Below are positions 1 through 5,169 of a stretch of 5,169 bases of DNA, in pieces. Below the pieces are notes generated by a model. That model did not search any database, was not told the DNA's origin, and saw only the letters and a list, made by a program, of their open reading frames with translations. The translations under genes were made by a program, and so were the position numbers. Numbering within the stretch: the first letter of the stretch is position 1; each line of letters begins with the position of its first letter. This DNA comes from Candidatus Sumerlaeota bacterium (GTDB lineage: Bacteria > Sumerlaeota > T1SED10-198M): NCBI GenBank assembly GCA_003554345.1, contig PWGE01000287.1, positions 1 through 5,169 of the forward strand, in the 5' to 3' direction.

Positions 1-592
1 AAGAAGTGAAATAACAGGGAAATACCTGGGTGGCCACCACTCCATCCACATCAGAATCATCAAAAAACTGAAATAAACGCTCATACCCAAAATTTACGAG
101 ACGATAAAACGACTCGAAATATCCGGAAAAATGCAATTTTTCTCTTTTCCCCCTGACTGACGAGTTATACAGTAAATCCCCGCTCAAAAATGCCATGAAT
201 TCTTTTTCAGAGATAAACTTCTTTCCCGAATACTGTTCATTTAAATACTGTTCAAGCTGTTCCATCGCATCCTTTTTAAAAATAAAATGCAATATCATGT
301 TCACAAAGCTTATAAAAAAGCGACCTTTTACATTCTTTAAGTCTGACACATTAAATTTCCCGGAAAAGGGATCGTAAAGATACTTCCAGATAATACCATT
401 TTCCCTGATCCAATGAAAATACTGATCTGAAAGAAACCTTTCTATTTCAGGAGAAACCAGTGAAAAGAAATTAATAGTAGAAACATCTACTTTATTCCCA
501 TAAAGCTCCTCAAGAGATTCTTGAACAGCATGGGCCACACGTCTATGGCCAAAGCCTATGAAAGAGGTTAAGATAATTATATTTTTGCTCAT
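1..592 (-). CDS. MGDG synthase-like glycosyltransferase, partial (C-terminal part missing)
   Basis: The first 197 codons are present; the rest lies beyond the left edge. The N-terminus, a hydrophobic strand followed by TSFIGFGHRRVAHAV (residues 9-23), matches the glycine-rich loop and GH..A motif that opens the MGDG-synthase N-domain (GT28 type; relatives include plant MGD1 and Bacillus UgtP, which put sugar from a UDP-sugar onto diacylglycerol at the membrane). DGVVATQVFP (183-192) fits the family's 'PDvIvsT.P' strand. The donor-binding C-domain is not visible, so the sugar and acceptor cannot be told. Residues 91-105 form a hydrophobic stretch that might touch the membrane. Between the two motifs lie some 75 more residues than I recall in UgtP. 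ATG at 592 is the only reasonable start, since an in-frame TAG sits at 605-607. Its best GGAGGG is 20 bases away, too far, so translation probably depends on reinitiation after truA, which stops 7 bases earlier. The family is likely; the substrate is unknown. Confidence 0.75.
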   Translation of the reverse strand, partial: MSKNIIILTSFIGFGHRRVAHAVQESLEELYGNKVDVSTINFFSLVSPEIERFLSDQYFHWIRENGIIWKYLYDPFSGKFNVSDLKNVKGRFFISFVNMILHFIFKKDAMEQLEQYLNEQYSGKKFISEKEFMAFLSGDLLYNSSVRGKREKLHFSGYFESFYRLVNFGYERLFQFFDDSDVDGVVATQVFPCYFTS

Positions 593-599
593 AGACTTT

Positions 600-1361
600 T
601 TATTCTACCGTGCCCTCCAGGTTTCCTTTATTATACCTGATATCCATGAGAAATAATCCCTGGGGCTCAAGTGTTTTGCCGGCTTTATCCCGATCCCGGG
701 AAGCCAATATCTCAGGAATACTTGCCGGAGAAAAAGCACCTCTTCCTACTTCCCACAAAGTTCCCGCGCTGATTCTGACCATATGGTGAAGAAACGATCG
801 GGCTTTTATATCAAAAAAGATATGATTCCCCTCGCGCCATAGTCTGGCATGTTCTACCTTTATGAGCCCCCTATGAGCAGAACACCGGGAAGAACGAAAT
901 GCAGAAAAATCATTTTCCCCCCGGAAATAAGATATGGCATTCTCAACAGCATCCCAGTTAAAAGGTGGTTTAATCCAGAAAGTATACCTTCTTTCAAAAG
1001 GATCCGGTAAAGGAGCATAGTAAAAGCAATAGCGGTACCAGCGAAGACGAGCGTCCCGTCTTACATCGAAAAGCGGAGAAACTTCTTTCTCCGAATATAC
1101 CACAATATCAGGCGGTAAAAGTGAATTAAGCGCTGTGATTAATTTTTCTCTCGGAAAAAAAGAGGGTAAAGCAAATGTAAAGTACTGGCACCTGGCATGC
1201 ACACCGGCATCGGTTCTTCCTGCACCCTGAATAGGGGTATATTTTTTGAACAACCTGGTCAAACAATTCTCAATCGTCCCCTGCACAGTGGCTACATTGG
1301 GTTGTTTTTGCCATCCGGCATACCGGGTACCATCATAAGCAACCTGGCAACATATATTCAC
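600..1361 (-). CDS. truA: tRNA pseudouridine synthase A (TruA)
   Basis: This enzyme converts uridine to pseudouridine at positions 38-40 in the anticodon stem-loop of many tRNAs, in the cytoplasm. The protein has 253 residues, the usual family length. Family marks seen are YDGTRYAGWQKQP (9-21), the catalytic aspartate D51 in GAGRTDAGVHA (46-56), Y109 in the RLRWYRY strand (equivalent to the active-site tyrosine), FSAF (152-155), and FLHHMVR followed by AGTLWEVGRG (190-208). The start codon is GTG, not ATG. It overlaps the pdxA stop as GTGA and has GGAGG 7 bases upstream, inside the end of pdxA, so both the start and translational coupling are well supported. It is third in the waaA-pdxA-truA chain and is followed closely by the glycosyltransferase. 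The late TAP.GL motif of the family appears here as TLEPQGLFL (230-238), a mild deviation. The function assignment is firm. Confidence 0.97.
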   Translation of the reverse strand: MNICCQVAYDGTRYAGWQKQPNVATVQGTIENCLTRLFKKYTPIQGAGRTDAGVHARCQYFTFALPSFFPREKLITALNSLLPPDIVVYSEKEVSPLFDVRRDARLRWYRYCFYYAPLPDPFERRYTFWIKPPFNWDAVENAISYFRGENDFSAFRSSRCSAHRGLIKVEHARLWREGNHIFFDIKARSFLHHMVRISAGTLWEVGRGAFSPASIPEILASRDRDKAGKTLEPQGLFLMDIRYNKGNLEGTVE

Positions 1362-2395
1362 GCCCTGTCCTCCGGTGCCATTTCCAATGCCAGCTTATAG
1401 GCTTCATAAAGACTCTGTTCACTTGCTTTATTTTTCCCAACAATATCAAAAGCTGTCCCATGATCCACCGAAGTTCTTACAATGGGCAACCCTAATGTCA
1501 CATTTACCCCGGAAAAGGCAAAAAATTCTTCAGTTTTTTTGAAATGAAGGGTTTTTACTGCTATATGGCCCTGATCATGGTATAAAGCCAGAATTATGTC
1601 AAAAGCCCCGTATTTCGCCCGGGCAAAAATTGAATCTGCTGATACGGGACCAAATACAGATATCTTCTCTTTACGCAACTCATTTAAAGCCGGTATAATA
1701 ACATCTTCTTCTTCGGTTCCAAATCTGCCTTTTTCTGAGGAATGAGGATTGAGAGCGCATACCCCGATTCTGGGGTTTTTTATTCCCAACCCCTGCATTG
1801 TCTTATGGAGCAAGCGACAGGCCCATTGAATACCGGGAACCGTTATATATGAGAAAATATCCTTTAAAGCCATATGACATGTCAAATGTGCCACTTTAAG
1901 ATCCTTGCAGAAAAGAGCCATCATATAATGGGTCGTGCCTGTTTTTTCCGCGTAAATCTCTGTATGTCCAGGATAAGAATACCCTGCCTTATGAAGAGAC
2001 TGTTTACAAATAGGCCCTGTCACATTCGCGACAACTTTTCCCTTTAATGCCAGTTCAATGGCATCTTCTATATACTGATAAGCTGCTTTTCCACATTGGG
2101 CATCAACCTGTCCGGGTCTCATATCCCTGATATCCACCATATGACGGTCCCATACCAGTATCTCCTTACTATTCTGGGTAGAAAAAACTGATTTTTCCAC
2201 CTCCTCCCATTCGGTAAATGAGCGTATACTCACATCCTTATAAAGATGCAGGTTTTTATAAAACTCCAGCACACTACTATCGCCGATAACCACCGGCCTG
2301 GCCCTCTCATAAAGAAAATGTCTATCATAAAGTTTGAGCAAAATTTCGGGGCCAATACCAGCAGGATCCCCCATGGTGAGTGCAATCCACTTCAT
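1358..2395 (-). CDS. pdxA: PdxA-family dehydrogenase (4-hydroxythreonine-4-phosphate dehydrogenase, or PdxA2-like)
   Basis: PdxA oxidises 4-phospho-hydroxy-L-threonine with NAD, giving the aminoacetone phosphate that PdxJ uses in the DXP-dependent route to pyridoxal phosphate. The 345-residue protein begins with the hallmark TMGDPAGIGPE (7-17). The substrate pair H144-T145 lies in PGHTE. The three metal-binding histidines are H174 (LTCHMALKDI), H218 (ALNPHSSEKG) and H273 (YHDQGH), with spacings matching E. coli H136/H166/H211/H266. The C-part has GVNVTLGLPIVRTSVDHGTAFD (296-317). YHDQGHIAVK (272-281) recalls PdxA2/DtnB proteins, which act on four-carbon sugar-acid phosphates such as D-threonate 4-phosphate, so the exact substrate is less certain than the family. 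ATG at 2395 overlaps the waaA stop as ATGA. The 3' end overlaps truA by four bases. No pdxJ or sugar-acid kinase is in the window to decide between the two roles. Confidence 0.93.
   Translation of the reverse strand: MKWIALTMGDPAGIGPEILLKLYDRHFLYERARPVVIGDSSVLEFYKNLHLYKDVSIRSFTEWEEVEKSVFSTQNSKEILVWDRHMVDIRDMRPGQVDAQCGKAAYQYIEDAIELALKGKVVANVTGPICKQSLHKAGYSYPGHTEIYAEKTGTTHYMMALFCKDLKVAHLTCHMALKDIFSYITVPGIQWACRLLHKTMQGLGIKNPRIGVCALNPHSSEKGRFGTEEEDVIIPALNELRKEKISVFGPVSADSIFARAKYGAFDIILALYHDQGHIAVKTLHFKKTEEFFAFSGVNVTLGLPIVRTSVDHGTAFDIVGKNKASEQSLYEAYKLALEMAPEDRA
1369..1373 (-). promoter_or_regulatory. Ribosome binding site for truA, inside the pdxA 3' end
   Basis: GGAGG on the minus strand lies seven bases before the GTG start at 1361. 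It supports a GTG start within the GTGA overlap over any downstream ATG. Confidence 0.8.
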
Positions 2396-3705
2396 TGCAA
2401 CTCTTTCCTCCCGGACAGGTACGAATTCTTTTCGATAATATTCACCATTCTTTTCGCTGCACTCTTTTTCAGTTTGACCATATTCAATGTTTTATCAGTT
2501 CTTTTCTGAAGAAAGTCTTCTTCCTCCAGACAGTTCTCAAGGAATTGTACTGCCTGAGAAACATTCTCACATTGATACCCCCCACCTGTCCGAAGTGCCA
2601 GTTCCAACATGGGCTTTTGTTTGAACATATAGGGACCAAAAACAGGATAACAGCCGGCTGCTGCTGGTTCTAAGATGTTATGTCCCCCTATGGATACAAA
2701 AGAACCCCCGATAATTCCCACTTCTGATATATTATATAATCGGGCAAGTTCTCCCAGGGTATCTACCAGTATTAAGGAAACAGAGTGGTTTTGATTCTTT
2801 TGAGAACGAAGGGTATATTGCCATCCTTTTTGACGAAACACTTCCTCAACTTCAGGTACACGATCTGGATGACGTGGCACTACCAGAAACTTCAGCCGGG
2901 GATACCGCCTGAGCAGAGGGGTGAGTGCCCCCAACAACATTTCTTCCTCTCCCCGGTGGGTACTTCCCAGGATAACTGTGAAATCATTTTTCTTCAACAA
3001 TAATTCATGTCTTAACGCCTCTTTTTCTTCTTCCTGTAATATGACACCCGGGTTATCAAACTTAATATTCCCCATACTAAATACCCTTGAAGAAGCCAGT
3101 CCAATTGAAGTAAATCGCTGCACTTCCGTTTCATCCTGGGCACATATTCCCTGGATAGCAGGCAAATAGTTTTTCCAGAAAAAATGAAGCTTTTTATAAA
3201 TACGAGCTGTTTTTTCTGATAAACGGGCATTGACCAGAAATACAGGCAATTTATTGCGACGGGCGTAATATAATAGTCCCGGCCAGAGTTCGGTTTCCAT
3301 AATAACAATCATATCAGGCTTTACTTTTTTCATAAAAGCCCGGATGGCAAACTGCAGATCCCATGGAAAGTAGGTTATTGTTTCCATATGGGAAGAATAA
3401 TATCGACAGGCAGTTTCATAACCGGTTTTCGTGGTCACCGTCATTACAAGACGGGCCCGGGGAAATCTTTCCTTAAGCTCTTTTACCAGTGATTCCACAG
3501 CCATCGCCTCTCCCACAGAAACACAATGAATCATTATACGCCCCCCTCTTTCCCTGGAATAGGGCTCAAGAACAGGCTGTGAAAATCCCAGCACACTACC
3601 AAGGTAACCAATGCCCTTATTCTTCTTCAGAACATACAAGAGCACAACCGGGAAGCCCAGAAGCAATACAAACAGGAGTATAAGATTATAAAGTAAGGTA
3701 AACAT
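2392..3705 (-). CDS. waaA: 3-deoxy-D-manno-octulosonic acid (Kdo) transferase WaaA
   Basis: WaaA moves Kdo from CMP-Kdo onto the lipid A precursor at the cytoplasmic face of the inner membrane, the first step of the lipopolysaccharide core. The 437-residue protein starts with one membrane segment (about 4-26) followed by KKNKG, as in the family. Seen next are the [12 protein letters not shown] block with E66 as the likely catalytic base, [10 protein letters not shown] (134-143), GNIKFD (212-217), GSTHRGEEE (247-255), VVPRHPDR (275-282), VDTLGEL (314-320) and [10 protein letters not shown] (340-349). All are GT-B fold marks of the GT30 family. Whether it adds one, two or more Kdo units cannot be read from sequence. 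ATG at 3705 is the only start that keeps the membrane anchor, but the 15 bases between it and the tRNA contain no Shine-Dalgarno match. The gene heads the coupled chain with pdxA and presumably shares the tRNA promoter. Confidence 0.97.
   Translation of the reverse strand: MFTLLYNLILLFVLLLGFPVVLLYVLKKNKGIGYLGSVLGFSQPVLEPYSRERGGRIMIHCVSVGEAMAVESLVKELKERFPRARLVMTVTTKTGYETACRYYSSHMETITYFPWDLQFAIRAFMKKVKPDMIVIMETELWPGLLYYARRNKLPVFLVNARLSEKTARIYKKLHFFWKNYLPAIQGICAQDETEVQRFTSIGLASSRVFSMGNIKFDNPGVILQEEEKEALRHELLLKKNDFTVILGSTHRGEEEMLLGALTPLLRRYPRLKFLVVPRHPDRVPEVEEVFRQKGWQYTLRSQKNQNHSVSLILVDTLGELARLYNISEVGIIGGSFVSIGGHNILEPAAAGCYPVFGPYMFKQKPMLELALRTGGGYQCENVSQAVQFLENCLEEEDFLQKRTDKTLNMVKLKKSAAKRMVNIIEKNSYLSGRKELQ
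2407..2411 (-). promoter_or_regulatory. Ribosome binding site for pdxA, inside the waaA 3' end
   Basis: GGAGG on the minus strand lies eleven bases before ATG 2395, at the long end of the useful range. Together with the ATGA overlap it indicates coupling of pdxA translation to waaA. Confidence 0.6.
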
Positions 3706-3720
3706 TCTATATAAAAAAAG

Positions 3721-3793
3721 AGCGGGATACGGGATTCGAACCCGCGACCACCAGCTTGGGAAGCTGGTGCTCTACCATCTGAGCTAATCCCGC
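3721..3793 (-). tRNA. tRNA-Gly, anticodon CCC
   Basis: Read on the minus strand, the 73 bases fold into a full cloverleaf. The acceptor stem GCGGGAT pairs with ATCCCGC. The D arm is GCTC/GAGC. The anticodon stem CCAGC/GCTGG encloses the loop TTCCCAA, giving anticodon CCC, which reads the glycine codon GGG. The T arm is GCGGG/CCCGT around TTCGAAT, with one G-U pair. The discriminator base is U, as is usual for bacterial tRNA-Gly. The 3' CCA is not encoded: the next bases are C followed by seven Ts. The gene lies 15 bases ahead of waaA on the same strand. Confidence 0.97.
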
Positions 3794-3804
3794 TTACGTT
3801 AGCA

Positions 3805-3822
3805 ATGAATATTTAAATTCAT
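3805..3822. repeat. Short inverted repeat over the tRNA promoter -10 region
   Basis: ATGAAT (3805-3810) and ATTCAT (3817-3822) are perfect reverse complements separated by six bases that include the candidate -10 box. This could be an operator half-site pair, but in AT-rich DNA such a 6-6-6 arrangement can occur by chance. No regulator can be named. Confidence 0.25.
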
Positions 3823-3838
3823 TTTATCTTATTGTCAA
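3811..3838 (-). promoter_or_regulatory. Probable sigma-70 promoter for tRNA-Gly and the waaA operon
   Basis: On the minus strand a perfect TTGACA (3838-3833) is followed by 16 bases and TTAAAT (3816-3811, four of six matches to TATAAT), or by 17 bases and TAAATA. The expected RNA start falls about 10 bases before the tRNA 5' end. The -10 choice is uncertain, but the perfect -35 box at the right distance makes a promoter here likely. No second promoter is evident between the tRNA and waaA. Confidence 0.65.
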
Positions 3839-3872
3839 TTTTTGTGAGGCTGGCCCCGGGAAAGATCCAGAG

Positions 3873-3887
3873 AAAAAGGTCCTTTTT
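3873..3887. repeat. Small palindrome downstream of the response regulator (weak terminator candidate)
   Basis: AAAAAGG and CCTTTTT flank a single central base 34 bases beyond the response regulator stop. As RNA it could form only a short, mostly A-U stem, and on the minus strand no U-run follows beyond the stem itself. It is the only terminator-like element seen in the 127-base gap between the regulator (stop at 3921) and the tRNA (5' end at 3793). The rest of that gap holds the tRNA promoter and nothing else I recognise. Confidence 0.2.
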
Positions 3888-3920
3888 ATTATACGCTTCT
3901 CGAAACACCACATAATCGAA

Positions 3921-4433
3921 TCAATCAAGCCATTCGGTGTCATCATCCTCTTCAACTATAATGTTTGGCTTCTGATGCGAGAGTCTCTCCCCAATCAGCG
4001 CGAGGTTATACTTTTTTCGAATTCTCTCATAACTGTTCCTTTTTCTTTTAACTGCCGGCGGTGAATATTCAAAATAAGAACGAATATTTTTGAGCACCAG
4101 CTCAGGAGTGAAAGGTTTGGTGATAAAAGAAACCGCTCCTAACACATAACCATGCTTTTTATCAGACATGTTATCCTTTGCCGATAAAAACATGACAGGG
4201 ATATTTTTAAAACGCGGATTTCGTTTGATAATCTGGCAGAACTGATAGCCACTTAAACGCGGCATCATGACATCCAGTAAAATCAAATCAGGTTCAAAAG
4301 CCGGTAAATGCCTGATGGCATCTACAGGATTGTCCATAACTATCACTTCATATTCGTCTTTTAAAATAATATACAAAAGCTCAAGCGTATCTTTTTCGTC
4401 ATCTACTACCAGGACTCTCCATTTGGGTTTCAT
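3921..4433 (-). CDS. Single-domain response regulator (receiver domain with charged tail)
   Basis: The protein has 170 residues from the chosen start. Residues 3 to about 120 form a CheY-like receiver: acidic pair D11-D12 (VLVVDDE), phospho-acceptor D54 in ILLDVMMPRLSG, switch serine S84 (MFLSAKD), aromatic F103 and conserved lysine K106 in FITKPF. All residues needed for phosphorylation by a histidine kinase are present. No DNA-binding or enzymatic domain follows. The last 50 residues are a tail with a basic cluster (KRKR, 129-132), a YERIRKKYNLALIGERL stretch (135-151) that may be helical, and an acidic end (EEDDDTEWLD, 161-170). An ATG at 4463 would add ten residues, but it coincides with the predicted transcription start, whereas ATG 4433 has AGAGGGGG seven bases upstream. 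No kinase is in the window; the neighbour is the divergent HD hydrolase. The output is probably by protein contact, with target unknown. Confidence 0.9.
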   Translation of the reverse strand: MKPKWRVLVVDDEKDTLELLYIILKDEYEVIVMDNPVDAIRHLPAFEPDLILLDVMMPRLSGYQFCQIIKRNPRFKNIPVMFLSAKDNMSDKKHGYVLGAVSFITKPFTPELVLKNIRSYFEYSPPAVKRKRNSYERIRKKYNLALIGERLSHQKPNIIVEEDDDTEWLD

Positions 4434-4440
4434 AATAATA

Positions 4441-4447
4441 CCCCCTC
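4441..4447 (-). promoter_or_regulatory. Ribosome binding site fixing the response regulator start
   Basis: The minus strand reads GAGGGGG here, seven bases before ATG 4433. The alternative ATG at 4463 has nothing comparable, which favours the shorter protein. Confidence 0.75.
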
Positions 4448-4468
4448 TTTTTAAGGATCTCATCTTTC

Positions 4469-4497
4469 ATTTTAATCCCCTTTTTCTAATTTGTCTA
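4469..4497 (-). promoter_or_regulatory. Probable sigma-70 promoter for the response regulator
   Basis: On the minus strand TAGACA (4497-4492, five of six) is followed by 17 bases and TAAAAT (4474-4469, five of six). The expected RNA start is near 4462, leaving a leader of about 29 bases before ATG 4433 that contains the ribosome site. Confidence 0.6.
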
Positions 4498-4501
4498 AAC
4501 A

Positions 4502-4526
4502 TTATTGATATTTTCCAGTTATTGAT
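4502..4526. repeat. Direct repeat TTATTGAT x2 in the divergent promoter region
   Basis: TTATTGAT occurs at 4502-4509 and 4519-4526, a period of 17 bases. The first copy overlaps the -35 box of the HD-gene promoter and the second abuts its -10 box. It may be a regulator site or a chance AT-rich repeat. Confidence 0.3.
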
Positions 4527-4532
4527 TAGAAT
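4505..4532 (+). promoter_or_regulatory. Probable sigma-70 promoter for the HD-domain gene
   Basis: TTGATA (4505-4510, five of six) is followed by 16 bases and TAGAAT (4527-4532, five of six). The expected start near 4539 gives a leader of about 37 bases before ATG 4576. Confidence 0.6.
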
Positions 4533-4575
4533 AGTCTGAATTTAAATGTTTATCATCCCGGAATAAAAGAAGAAA

Positions 4576-5169
4576 ATGGACTACAAAAGTTCTGTAGAGG
4601 AATATCAAAAACTATTAAATAGTACCTCCAACCGAAAAAAAGAGTGTCTCTCTTTTGCTCATTTCCTGGAGGAACATACCAACTGGTTAACAGCACCGGC
4701 CAGTACACGTTTTCATCTGCCTCAAAAAGGAGGTCTGCTCTTTCATAGTGTGGGAGTATGTAAAAATCTTCTCAGACTCAAAGAGCTTTTAGCGCCGACT
4801 ATTCCCGATGATTCGTGCATCATTTCCGGTTTATTTCATGATGTGGGGAAAGCGGGCTTGCCCCACAAACCCCTTTACCATGAAAATACGTCGGAAAATA
4901 CCCGCTCTTTTCCCTTTAAAGTCAATAAGGAGCTCAGTTCCACCGCCGTTGCTATGCGCAGTGCCTATCTCCTGGCTCGTTATTTACCCCTTGCTCCGGA
5001 AGAACTGCAGGCAGTACTCTATCACGATGGGCAGTATATACCAGAGGGAGAGTTTATTGCCCATCAGGAAGAGGCTCTTACCCTTCTTCTCCATTGGGCA
5101 GACTACTGGACCGCTCATATCGAAGAAGAAGGACATCCAATCAGAATCTCCTCTTATTCTGAATCTTAG
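4576..5169 (+). CDS. HD-domain metal-dependent hydrolase, function unknown
   Basis: The 197-residue protein is complete, with its TAG stop on the last bases of the window. The H...HD...D metal signature of the HD superfamily is seen: H57 (LLFHSVGV), H88-D89 in SGLFHDVGK (84-92) and D176 in LLLHWADYW (170-178). H150-D151 in YHDGQY may add ligands. HDVGK resembles HD-GYP phosphodiesterases, but no GYP motif is present. Overall it looks closer to small single-domain HD hydrolases sometimes carried by phages and mobile elements. That likeness is from memory and weak. Known HD proteins act on nucleotides, cyclic nucleotides or other phosphoesters; which applies here cannot be told. There is no signal peptide or membrane segment, so it should be cytoplasmic. 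ATG 4576 has only a weak purine-rich AAAAGAAG upstream. It diverges from the response regulator and shares its promoter region. Confidence 0.85.
   Translation: MDYKSSVEEYQKLLNSTSNRKKECLSFAHFLEEHTNWLTAPASTRFHLPQKGGLLFHSVGVCKNLLRLKELLAPTIPDDSCIISGLFHDVGKAGLPHKPLYHENTSENTRSFPFKVNKELSSTAVAMRSAYLLARYLPLAPEELQAVLYHDGQYIPEGEFIAHQEEALTLLLHWADYWTAHIEEEGHPIRISSYSES

Noticed and set aside
195-377. 60-residue plus-strand reading frame
   Set aside because: It lies wholly opposite the glycosyltransferase, has low-complexity composition rich in F, S and K, and lacks a ribosome site.
2246-2673. Overlapping plus-strand frames of 87 and 97 residues at the waaA/pdxA junction
   Set aside because: They are antisense shadows of two firmly identified genes; their sequences match no family I know and no promoter is apparent.
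3012-3308. 98-residue minus-strand frame inside waaA
   Set aside because: It is an alternative frame within a gene whose conserved motifs run through this region in the main frame.
3706-3713. TATATA as a -10 box giving waaA its own promoter
   Set aside because: No acceptable -35 box lies 16-18 bases upstream, and the start of RNA would fall inside the coding region.
3839-3872. CTGG/CCAG hairpin as a terminator after the response regulator
   Set aside because: The stem is only four pairs with a long loop, and no U-run follows on the minus strand.
4434-4463. Ten-residue N-terminal extension of the response regulator from ATG 4463
   Set aside because: That ATG sits at the predicted RNA start without a ribosome site, while ATG 4433 has a good one and begins just before the conserved receiver strand.
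4267-4539. 90-residue plus-strand frame opposite the response regulator and running into the promoter region
   Set aside because: It is antisense to receiver-domain motifs and is serine/isoleucine-rich shadow sequence that crosses both predicted promoters.

Overview
This window is an ordinary-looking stretch of chromosome from a Gram-negative-type (lipopolysaccharide-making) bacterium, AT-rich by eye. The main evidence for an outer membrane is waaA, the Kdo transferase of lipid A-core assembly. The tRNA gene lacks an encoded CCA end, so the host must have a CCA-adding enzyme. I cannot name the genus. A deep-branching, possibly anaerobic lineage such as a spirochaete or a similar phylum is a guess, not a result. 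There are no insertion sequences, CRISPR arrays or phage genes.

Right to left on the minus strand, positions 3838 to 1 look like one transcription unit. A promoter with a perfect TTGACA -35 box precedes tRNA-Gly(CCC). It is followed after 15 bases by waaA, then pdxA, truA and a glycolipid-type glycosyltransferase cut by the left edge. waaA/pdxA overlap as ATGA, pdxA/truA overlap as GTGA, and the glycosyltransferase starts 7 bases after the truA stop, so translation is probably coupled along the chain. Two genes concern envelope glycolipids (waaA and the glycosyltransferase), one vitamin B6 synthesis or a related sugar-acid pathway (pdxA), and one tRNA pseudouridylation (truA). They do not form one obvious pathway and look like a growth-linked housekeeping operon.

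Positions 3921 to 4433 (minus) encode a response regulator with only a receiver domain and a charged C-terminal tail. Positions 4576 to 5169 (plus) encode an HD-superfamily hydrolase. The two are divergent, separated by 142 bases that hold two good sigma-70-like promoters placed back to back, with only 7 bases between their -35 boxes.

I see no strong case for a new multi-gene system. The points most worth a second look are the tRNA-led waaA operon with no visible ribosome site for waaA, the extra segment in the glycosyltransferase N-domain, the PdxA versus PdxA2 question, and the shared regulator/HD-hydrolase promoter region.
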